A stretch of DNA of 64,000 nt. Origin: Argyresthia goedartella (lineage: Eukaryota > Arthropoda > Insecta > Lepidoptera > Argyresthiidae). The stretch lies in the NCBI GenBank assembly GCA_949825045.1, contig OX463810.1:37644201-37708200 (forward strand). The letters are read 5' to 3'. Position 1 is the stretch's first letter. Each line of letters begins with the position of its first letter. Shown one piece after another: positions 34,801 through 46,800 of this stretch. The notes under the pieces are model-generated. The model had not been told where the DNA came from, did not search any database, and saw only the letters and a program-made list of their open reading frames with translations. The position numbers and the translations under genes are program-made.

Positions 34801-37800
34801 AGACCACGGAGCTCTTCATTAAACTCCCTAAAATAATGTATATTATATATATATGTGACCGTAAGATTGTCAAAACCGTTAGTTGATAAACTAACGTTTT
34901 TTTTCTCGTTAGTTGGTCTATAAACTGTAGCGTAAGTTGATAAACTAATGGTTAAAACCGTTAAATAGTAAACTGGTTTAAACTTGAATTTTAAACAAAA
35001 TACCAGGGCAAACACTGCGGTAGCTCAGGTGAAGACTAGGGGAGGCGAGCGCAGCGAAGCCTCCGAATAGTCTTCGTGTTAGGTAAGAACAAAATAAATG
35101 TAAATTCTAAACCCTGACGGTCTGGTTTACTATCTGTCGATAGTTGATCAACTAACGCGTTAGTTTTATCAACTAACGGTTTTGACTATCTTACGGTGAC
35201 ATATATATTTTTTATGATGTGGGTTATGGTTCTTGAGTTGTTATGGATTATTTACTTACCCAGATCACTAGTGAAGGCGTGGAATGCAGCGGTGATGGGC
35301 CAGCCCCTGAGTTCTACCATGTCCTACCTGAACGACAGGTCTCAGTCGAAGTGGGTGAGCAATGTTGATGGGATTATTGCTGGATTTAGGAGGGTTGCAG
35401 TCTGGTACGTACCTGATAAAAATATAAAATAGAGATACGAGAAACATTTAAAAACTATATTGTACGTGCTTTTTCCATTTTGGCCGGTAACAAAACCCGG
35501 GAATTCTGGCACAGAATAACAAAAGAAATCTTGCTTATGAAGAGGAACCTCCACCAATCGGCTACTTATTATACCTACCCGTATAGTAGAATAGTCGACA
35601 TAAGAACTAAACAAGCTTATAAAAAATTCGATATCATACTAGATTTTTGGTATACATACATACCTACATATGTGACGACGGACGAGAGGTCCCGGGTTCG
35701 AACCACGGCTGGGGGAAGAAAAACACAGGTCTTGGATGTTTATATGTGTGTGACGTCGCTGTTTCTGGTTCCCACAACATAGGGTATATGTTAATATTTT
35801 TATGTTTATGTAGAGCAACATTATATTATTTTTTGTCTTCATAATGAATAATGTTCGCAGGGTACATTTTGTGTCTAATTTAGTTTGGAAATTAATTTGG
35901 TAAATAGGAGGCCTTTACTCAGCAGTGGTTAAATGTGGGCTGATTCATGATGATGACGAACCCTCATCTGCAGTAAAGCGGGCGCTGTCGTGGACAACAT
36001 AGACAAGTTGGCGAAGCTTGGTATCGCGTACGAAGACGCTTGGAACCAGAGCTCCGTCCGGTCGGTGGCGGCTGCTGAGGTCAGTATTTATGTAAGAGGG
36101 TGTAACAGAAGGTGTGCTCGTATTCTAGGGGGTTATTATAATAATAATAATAATTAATAATACCTTGGACACTAGTGACACACATTGATCTAGCCCCAAA
36201 CTAGGATTCCCTGTATCTTGGGTACTAGACAACGATACACATACTTATATAGATAATAGATAAACAACCATGACTAGGGTACACACATCCGCTCTCGTCA
36301 AACAAATATTTGCCTTCACCGGGACTCGAACCCGGGACCCTTGGCTTCGTAGGCAGGGTCACTGCCGTCTCGGCCATTCGGGTCGGCAAAATTAGATTAT
36401 TTCTTTAAATAAAAATATATTCACAACACGAATCACTCAACCGCTGACGCGAATCTACTTATTTCCCGACGATTATTATGATCAACACTCCGACCAGGCC
36501 CGACACCTGTGTTAGACAATTGTTACACCGAAATACAATCAAGGCCCGACGCCATGAGCAGACATGTTTTTTCTCACGACAAGAAAGTAACCACTAATTT
36601 CTCATCTCGTTTCTGTACGAGTGACAGCTGCGGTTCCGTTTCCGCTAGTGATGTCCCGATTACTCGCGGTCGATCCGCGCAACGAAAACCGGTGCGTTCC
36701 GAAGCATAAATATTAAACAGTCACCCGCCCGGACAGGCCCGAACCTGTCCCTCATCAATAGGAAGGCGAGAAAGTGTTGCGACCGCTCTCTTGAGGACCG
36801 AGTCCCCCACCCTGACTTCTGCTGATCGAGGCGTGCCATCCCGACCCGTGTACAAATTGACGATCCGTCCTCGTCTCCATCTCAAAGATGGCAGGTTCGA
36901 TTCCTTAATCAGCACCAAATCACCGACTTGAGGGGGGCTCGTCCGGTCAGTCCACTTAAGGCGCTGCTGCAAGATGTGCAAGTACTCAAGGGACCACCGT
37001 TTCCAAAAATCTTGAGCCCTCTGCTGCAACATCTGCCACCTAGTTAACCGACTTAACTTAACATCACCGAATGGGTATTCTGGCAGAGCGTTAAGGGGCT
37101 GACCTATCAGGAAGTGAACCGGCGTCAACGCTTCCAAATCATTTGGATCCGAACTGAGCGGGCACAACGGACGCGAGTTCAGTGTCATTTCAATTTTACA
37201 GAACAGCGTCGCAAGCTCTTCAAAGCGTAGAGAGGTCTCACCGATGATCCTCGTCAGGTGCGACTTAGCCGATTTAACCGCAGCCTCAAAAATTCCTCCC
37301 CAATGAGGACATCCCGGCGGACTGAAAACCCATTCAATCCCTCGTCGGGAGCAAGCCGTACCGATGGCGTCCTGGTTACCGTTCAGGAATTGAGTGACCT
37401 CCTGCAGATATCGCCTGGCTCCGACAAAATTTGTGCCGTTGTCCGAACGGATTAATGTCGGGAGGCCCCTTCGTGAGACGAACCGATCCAGACATGCGAT
37501 AAATGCCTCCGTAGTGAGGTCACTGACCACCTCCAAGTGGACTGCCTTCGTGGCCAAGCACACGAAGACGCACAGGTATGCCTTCACTAATCTGGCGTTC
37601 CGTAGCTGTGAAGACTTGACCATGAATGGTCCCGCGAAATCCGTTCCGTTACCCGCAAAGGGCCGGATTTCGTTAACCCTATCCGAGGGCAAATCGCCCA
37701 TCTGGGGCTGCATCGTAGCCGCCTTGGCCCGATAACAAGGCAGGCACCGAAATACGACGCTACGCACTAAGCGTCTTCCCGATAAAATCCAGAACTCGCG

Positions 37801-40800
37801 CTGGAGAAACGCCATCAAGGCGTGGCATCCGATATGCCCATTCCGAATGTGTCGATCCTGTATCAACAGTTCGACCAACTTCCCTTTCCTAGGAAGTAAC
37901 AACGGGTGGCGAGCCGCATAAGGCAGGTTGGCATTCCGCAGCCGACCTCCTACCCTCAGCAATCCTTGAGAGTCAACAAACGGGCTGAGCCGAGCCACAG
38001 CTCCCTTCAGTTGGACGCGTCCGCGTCTCAGAATGTCCAATTCGGACTTAAAGTGCACCGTCTGCACGTTCCGTACCAATGCGAACAACGCATGGTTCCG
38101 CTCCCGTGGTGTCAGGACCTATGTCCATACCCGTTGTGTCTCAGAATTGCGACAATTCCGCGCAAATCGGAAGATCCAGGCGGTCACATTGACCAGCTTG
38201 TCGAGCGAGCTGTAACGTTCCAGCAGGCTGAACTCCTCTTCCGGCTCTGGTTGCGTCGTACAGACACCGACTGTCAAGGCGCCGTTCGCCGAGGCAACGC
38301 GTGGACTCATTGGCCAATCCGATTCGGCTTGAGTCAACCATTTTGGACCCCACCACAAGGGATGTCCAACCAACTCCGGAGCGTGACACCCACGAGACGC
38401 ACAGTCTGCTGGGTTCATTTCCCCTGGAACATGTCTCTAGATTAAGGGAACCTCCGAATTCAAAATCTGCGAAACCCGATTCGCCATAAAAATCTCCAGC
38501 TTGTGAACTGAAGCCTTCAGCCAGCATAACACGATCTGGCTGTCCGTCCAAGCGTAGACCGTATCTTCTAACGCTATTGACCCACGAAGAACCGTCATCG
38601 TGTGGTTGAGCAGACGAGTCAGGAGAGCCGCTCCCGAAAGCTCTAACTTGGGAATGGTCAGGCGAGTGCGCAACGGCGCAACCTTGCTCTTGGCCATGAC
38701 CAACCACACATCAACCTCCCCCGAGGAGTCGTCCGTACGCAGATACACCGCAGCTCCGTAGCCCTTCTCCGAGGCATCGCAAAACCCATGCAGGGTGGCG
38801 GTGTATCGTTTGGTGGGGACCAACCTCCGTGGCAGTGAAATCCGATTGATGCCAGGGAGGGTCGAAAAGAACGAGTCCCACTCTGAGCTCAATGACCCGC
38901 CGATCGGGTCGTCCCAGTTCAGCTCAGCAGACCACAATTGCTGCATAAAACACTTGAGCTGAAATGTTACCGGGGTGATCCACCCGTTTGGATCAAATGT
39001 CCTAGCCACCGTTGAAAGGACGTTCCGTTTCGTCCAGACCTTCGGGGAGTCCAACTCGACCCGATACGAAAACATGTCTGACACCGGCTGGTACTGGACG
39101 CCTAATACCGACAACATATTTGGATTTTCTAAATTTTCAAAAATGTGGGGATCCTGCTGGTAGTCATCCGGAAGACCAGTCAGTAACTCTGGAGAGTTCG
39201 ACATCCATTTCCGGAGCTCGTAACCTCCACCCCGTAAGAGCTCAACTAGCTCGTCCCGTCGAGCGAGCGCCTCCTCTACGGAATCTGCACCGGTACAGAT
39301 ATCGTCCACGTAGAGATCCTGCTCCAGGATCGCTGCTCCTCTAGGGAAATTTAACCGTTCTCGATCCGCTAACTCCCGCAGAGTGCGAATCGCCAAATAA
39401 GGACTAGACCGTAGCCCGTACGTGTTGGTGTTCAGCTCGTACACCCTGATGGGCTGATCTGGGCTCTCTCGCCACAGTATCAGCTGATACCGTCTATCGT
39501 CAGGGTGAATGACCGTCTGTCTAAACATCATCCGGATGTCAGCTACAAACACAACATTGTGTCGACGGAACCGTGTGATAACATCCGCGATGTCATGGTT
39601 CAACTTCGGCCCTGAATGCAAACACTGGTTCAGGTTCATGCCGTTAGATGTTGATGCCGATCCATCGAACACTACCCGTATTTTGCCCTCCAGGGTCCTC
39701 AAGACCGCGTGATGGGGCAGGAAGCAGTGGTCTTCACGCTTCCAGTCGATACCCGAAACCGACATGTGGCCGAGCGACTCGTATTCCCGCATGAAGTCGA
39801 CGTACTTCCGCCGGAAAATCCCGTCACGCTTCATGCGTCGTTGCATCGACAGAAGCCGCGTCTCGGCTGCATGGTGTGAACTGCCCAGCGGCGGGCGATC
39901 ACTCCGAAATGGAAGACGTGTGAGAAATCGACCTGACCGAAGGCGACCAGTATTGTTCCGATAAAACTGTTCACACTCTTCTTCAACCGGGTCCAACCGG
40001 CGGACCGTAGGTGGTTCCTCCACCTCCCAAAACTTCTGTAACACCTCCGAGAGTACAGAACCGAATAAGGGACTACGAGTCGCTAGGCGTGGGGCAGCCG
40101 GCATGACCGGACCCATTACCGCATGGCCCAGTCTGGTGTTGACCGAAACCAGACCAGTCGCCTGCAACACGTGGACACCTGGCACTAACAGGTATCCCAA
40201 GGCATCGACACCCAATAATGTCTACTGGCCCCGGAATATCGAACTCCGGGTCAGCCAGTGACAACCCAGCGACCAACTGTCGCACCGAGGGTGACAACCG
40301 TACGTGAGGGTGTGAGCCCATCACATTAGGCATGACTAATGCCGTGACCGTCAGATTCACCGATGAATCCACCCGTGACGAGAGAGTAATCCGACATACT
40401 CCCTTAACGGAACCGACTTCCGTGTTCCCAATTCCCCGAATGGAATGTGGATACTCCCTTACCGAAATGCCCAACCGTCTTACAAGGTTGCACGAGACTA
40501 AGCACCCCTGGGCCCCCGAGTCCAATAGTGCTCGTGCCACACATGATTTGCCGTCCGAACTCCACGCTATCACCGAGGCGGTGGGGAGCATGACCGTCTG
40601 TGGAGTGGCGACACCCTGTAAGTGGGCGGCGTGTCCCTAGCGGGAACCTCCGCGGGATCCGAACCCGCTGGAACCCCCGTCGGCCGTGCTGTAACTCGGC
40701 TGCTGATATGCCGGTGGCATATCAGACCGTATGTACATCAGGGGGTCCCAACCCGCATAATAGGCCCCTCGCTGTCCCGGTATCCGACCATACCGGACGG

Positions 40801-43800
40801 TGTACGGTGTGCCCGGTGGCCACCGTGGATGGAGGGGGGAGAGCGGATCCAACCTGGGGCGCTCTAGGAATGGGGGCGACATCCGACTGTTTGCCTCCCT
40901 GTTCGCCTCCCAGAGCGATGGGCAGTGTGGCGCAGAAGGTGGTGGGCTCCCAGCCTTCGCGCCACTCATAGGTGCCATCTGACACCCGCCCGTAACACGC
41001 GGTGAGCCAGCGGCCCGAAGTCCTCGCTGACCCTGGACAGCGGCGACCGAACCCCGTCTATCCCGCCTGTTACCCCCCGCGCTGCCCCCTTCCCCTCGGG
41101 GGGGGTCCCGTCCGCGGGTACCCGAGTCACCCCTTTGGTGACTCCCGTTGCCCGGAGGGGGACTGGGTCCGGCCCTGGTTGGGCCCTGTGACCGACCAAC
41201 CTGAGTCCGGCCCTGGTGACCGTCCGAAGGGCCTGACCGATTTAGGCACAACACGATGTGGTGCTTGCCACCACAGCACTCACAGGGGAACGCACGTGAG
41301 CACTCGCTCAGCGGGTGCGGCCCCAAACAACCGAAACACAATCGGTGGCGGAAGACTACCTTCCTGCGGGCAGCTACCCCGAGCGCCTTAAAGTTGGCGC
41401 AACTGGTCACTTCATGACCGGCACTGTCGCAGTGCACACAGCCCTCACCCGACGGTGCGGCATTCAAAACGCCAAATTGTTTTGACCGCCCACCCCCCCG
41501 TGGGGGCGGGGGGCGCGGCCCCTCCCGCATCCGCGCGGGTTGGCACTGCACACTGGCCTCCGTATCCAATGTGTCGCATCGCCTGCATTCACCCTCCAAA
41601 AAGTCCGTTAATTGGACGAGCGTGGGCTGTTCCGAGCTTCTGCCCCCATGCAGCTGTTCAAACCGACTTTGAACAGCTGCAGGCAACCGTGACAAAACCA
41701 TATACAATACGATATATGACCATTGGTCTACCGGCAGACCAAGGTTCTGAAGGGCCTTAGTGGCCACCAGCACAGGGTTGAGCACCTGTACCCGGATGTC
41801 AACATCCCGGGTTACTCTTGGGATGCTAAACAGCTTCCCCAGCTGCGCATCAACCAACCGCCGTTTGTGTTGGTAGCGGTCAAACAATATGGACCGGGCA
41901 ATCTCATAATTGCCCGCCGTGACCGTTAGGTGACCGACCAACTCCTTCGGTTCACCCCGCAGTGCCATCAATAGTTGGGCCAACTTGTAGGCGTTGTCCA
42001 GGTCGTCCCGACCGTGTACCAGACTATCGAATAAATTGATGAATGCGGGCCACTCATCAATTGCCCCACCGAAGGCCGGAATCTCCAGGTGTGGCAGCCG
42101 TCCAACAACACCCTTAGGGGGCGGGTCTCCGCTACCCTCCCCGCGGTCATTCCGTCGCGACCGCTTAATTTTTTCCGCGCGACGCTCGATGTCGCCCAAG
42201 CACTCCATCGCTTGGTCAGCATCCGCGCAGAGCTGCTTCACTGCAGCCACCGAGGCCTCATCCGTAAGCCCGAGGGCTTCAGCCTCCGCAGCCAGCCGAC
42301 ACACCTTCCCGACGCGCGTCATTGCGTCCTCCACACGCTTGAGCAGGACATCGTCCATGTCAGGTCGCTCCACATACTTGTGAGTATGGGCGAGCCATCT
42401 CATCTCCTCACGGACACCATACCGCAGTACCGTCAAGGGCGAAGGTGCCATGGTTACCGATTCAATTGTTTCTGGTCCTATGCTTCACTACCGAACTAAG
42501 CACAGCCAGAGACCAGCACTTGCCCGTCAGCGCTGGGCACAGAAATTAAAACTAAGTTGTCAAAACCAAGGCAACCACTAAAACAATTAAATCCTAAACA
42601 ATATTTAATATGGTCGCCCTGTGGACATACACCTTATAAATATACACTCTAGATCAATTAGAGAATGCCACCATAAAGCACAATAAATAACACCCAAAAT
42701 TTGTTATATAAACAATAAAAAATAAAATTCATTAAAAAATAATAAGTGGTGGGCTCCGAGACTATAAACCTAAACAATATAGCACCCTAACCACACTGGA
42801 TTCCGAAATCCAAGCTATTTTTAATATAATGTAGGTAGCCGGGAACCTTCTAGAAGTGGTCCCTCCGATATGACCCACACTTCTACTGAGGTCAGCAAAA
42901 TCAGCTTAATACCCCTTAAATAGCCTGACCCTGCTCTGTAATCCGAAACAACACTGCAATGCTATGGAACCCGACTGCAATGCTATAGTCCGACCGAATG
43001 ACTGTTTCTAAGGCACACCGAGTAGTTTCCGACTACAAATTTATAATAATTGTTAACTAAATTGACAATTATACTTTCGCTAACCGAAAATGAACTTTAA
43101 TTGTGGTATACCGACCACAGACTCACTCACAACTTATTGCCGGCCAATCTTAGATATTCTTTTCTCCCAACTACCATGTGGCAAAAAAACAACCCTACAA
43201 CCGTCCGTGAATCGGTGATTTCCCACTAGGAAACCGCGCCTGCTACCAAAATGTTTAATTCCACGCCTCAACCGAACGGCGCGGAATCATGAGGGGCTGG
43301 GTTTTTGCCAGCACGGGAGAGAATCGTGATTGGTACTTTACCTTGCCGTCGTAGACCGGAATTCGAAAGCTCGATTCGAGGCAGGAATACGGGATAGGAG
43401 CACAAGTGTGGTAGGAGAGTGTTGTATCTTCAAATTAAACACTACAATTAATTAATATAGGTTTATTAAATCAGAGCGTATGCCACTAGCACAGTAACGA
43501 AATGACAAGAGAGCGAGAGCGAGACAAAACATACAATCGAATACCTGACACTCTTCCCTACATAAAATAAGTACAAATCTTATTTTGTAATACAAACTTG
43601 AATCACGTTACCACTTATCAAAATGAATACAAGGTTCTCTCCCCTACCAATTAAGAAGAAAACACACTCATACTAAACACCATGTACTCGTATGTTGGTA
43701 TATTTATGTTTTTATATTATTATAGAAACTTATTATGCTAATTTTATGTATCAACTTGTTGCTTTTGTTTTTTTTTTTTTTTTTTTTTAATTCTTGGCAT

Positions 43801-46800
43801 CATGTATTACATACAACCCTAAGGAAGTCCTACGAACTTAAATAAAAAACAAAAACAAATGCAATTACAATACATTACTTAATTCTAGCTATTTTCTTTT
43901 TAAGTTCTTGGCATCATGCAAAGCATACAATTATAATAATGTCCTACGAACTTATAAAGATAATAAACAATGATGTTTCTTAAAACTAAAAAATGTTTTC
44001 ATTTTATTTCTAAACTTTCACTACATCTAAGCAATTGATTTACATGCCTTTTCCACCTATTCCCATCTACATCCACTATATATGTAATATTTGGAACTGA
44101 TTCCTCTATTATAATCCCTAGAATCCATGGTTTATATCCTTTCCTGTAATCCCTAACCATGACTTTTTCACCAAGAACGAAATCTGTCTTTCGGTTTCCT
44201 ACCTTGCTGTTAACTTGTTTTTCCATCAAATCATAGGATTTATCTACCATCGCTGGAGGTCTTAATAATGTAAATCTGTTTCTAAGTTCCCTACCTAACA
44301 TCAGTCTGGCCGGTGTCACACCGGTTAAACTATGAGGCATATTTCTGTAATCAAAGAGAAACAAATTAACAGCAGATATTAAACTATTTCCACTTTCCTT
44401 AATTTTTGTTACATGTGACTTAAATGTTTCGACAAATCGTTCTGCTGCTCCATTAGTAGCTGGATGGTATGGTGGGGAGTATGTATGTTTAACATTTATC
44501 ATTTTACAATAGTCATTAAATTCTGAACTAGTAAAAGTTGGTCCATTATCAGTTACCAAGTGAGCTGGATACCCAAATCTAGAAAATATATTTTTAAAAA
44601 CTTCAATGGTTTTACTTGCAGTAATGTTATTCATCTCATATATTTCAGGCCACTTTGAATAACTGTCAATGACCACAAGATACATTTTGTTATAAAATGG
44701 TCCTAAAAAGTCTGCATGTATACGATACCAAACAGATGGTGGTGCTGGCCATGGTTGCATGGTCTTTTGCGGATTTTTTCGATTTTTCATACAAGTTATA
44801 CAATTAAAAGTAATACTTTCTATTTCTTTATCTAAACCTTGCCACCAAAAGAAAGATCTTGCTAATTGCTTCATTCGAACAATGCCAAAATGACTTTTAT
44901 GCAACTCATTTAAAACAGACACTCTCAATTCTGTTGGTATTATTATTCTATACCCCCAAAATAAACAGTCTCTGTCAACACTTAGTTCCGTTTTCTTATT
45001 ATAATATGATAACAAATCTTTATTCAAGTTTTTTACATCGGGCCATCCATCACTTAAGTATCTAATTACTGTGGATAAAATTGGATCTTTCTTTGTTTCC
45101 TTCTGAATTAATTTCCAGTCTAGCATTTCAATTTCTGAATTATTTATATAGTAAGTGTTAGTTATATTTGCTTCTGAACATAATGAATGCATATTCATAT
45201 TTTCCTCACAATTTTCGGTTAATGTTCGAGACAAGAAATCTGCTGGATTTACACTTGTTTTAATGTGCTTAATTTTATATTGAAATGCTGACAAGAAAAT
45301 GGCGTAGTGTTGTAACCTCTTTGCTGCCATTTTTGGTATACCTTTGGTGGGACCAAATATTCTTACCAATGCTGCGTTATCTGTTTCTAACTCAAAAGTA
45401 CGGCCATAAATATAATTATAAAATTTGGTCACACCAAAAATAATCGACATTGCTTCTTTATCTATGGCTGAATACTTTACCTCTGTTGAATTTAATTTCT
45501 TACTAGCATATGCGAGTGGTCTGACTACTCCATTTTCATCCCTATTGGAAATTATTGCTCCTAGAGCTACTTGTGACGCATCACATGTTAATATCAGTGG
45601 CAAATCTGGATTATAATGTCTTAAATTACTAACACATGCTAATTTTTGTTTAATTTTATTGAATGAGTCAGTACATTCTTTTGTCCACTGTAATTTTTTA
45701 TTTTTTGTACAATCATATAAAGGTGCTATTATATGAGCCATATCTTTCAAAAATCGTGAGTAATAAGTTACTTTTCCTAGGAATGATTTTAACATAGTAA
45801 TATTTTTCGGCACTTCTGCATTTAAAAGTGGTTCTATATTTTTTCGATTTACACTTATATCATTTTTCGTTATTTTGAAACCAAAAACATCTATACTTGT
45901 AGTAAATAATTTACATTTCTCTATTTTTAATTTAAACTCACACTCTTGCAACTTCGTCAGTACTTTGCATAAGGTTGCAAGTGTGTCATTTATGGTTTCT
46001 CCACAAATATAGATATTATCTATGAACACAGAGGTATTTGAAATGTCTCTTAATTTATTGTACATCAATCGCTGAAATGATCCAGGCCCTGTGCTTACAC
46101 CATATGGTAAGTATTGATATTTATAAGTACCTACCTCTGTTACAATAGTTGTAAGCTCTTGTGATTTTTTTTCTAATGGGGCTTGCAGATAAGCCTCTTT
46201 AAGATCAAGTTCACAGAAGTATTGTCCATTTTTTAAAGTTTCAAATATTTCATCAATGTGTGGTAATGGAAAGTGATCAACTTCCAGATGTGGATTTATG
46301 GTTGTTTTGTAATCACCACAAAGACGTACTGATCCATCTGGTTTTAAAATTGGTACTACAGGAGTGCCCCATTGACTATATTCTACTGGCACAATTCTAC
46401 CATTTTCAATTAGACGAGAGATTTCTGATTTTACCTTTTCTTTTAATGCTAATGGTACTCTTCTTACTGGATGAAATTTTGGTTTTGCTTCTGGTTTTAA
46501 TTTTAGTTCAATTGATTCTCCTTTAAAATTTCCCCAGCCTGGGCTAAATACTTCCGTGAACCTTTTCTTTACATATAGTTCTGCTTCTGCAATAGAATTT
46601 TCATTAATTTGATTATTAAAATTTATATGTTGTGTTTCCATTTTCGGTGGCCATAAATTAAACTCATTTAACCAATCCCTACCTAAAATACGTGGTATTT
46701 TATTATTTCCAACAAAAACATTTAATTTCCTCTGTTCATTTTTGTATTTTACTGTTAAACCCTTTAAAATGCCTACTGGTTCTGATATTGTTTGGTCAAA

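Noticed and set aside
37258..39964. Plus-strand open frames up to 179 codons
   Set aside because: Shadows of the BEL pol gene on the minus strand; no motif of their own.
38437..42451. An endogenous retrovirus with an envelope gene
   Set aside because: Domain order and motifs are BEL/Pao; no third frame with signal peptide or transmembrane envelope features was seen in this element or in the Gypsy.
40600..42499. Several plus-strand open frames of 80-136 codons
   Set aside because: They lie opposite the BEL gag frame, which has clear domain motifs; GC-rich coding DNA leaves long antisense frames.
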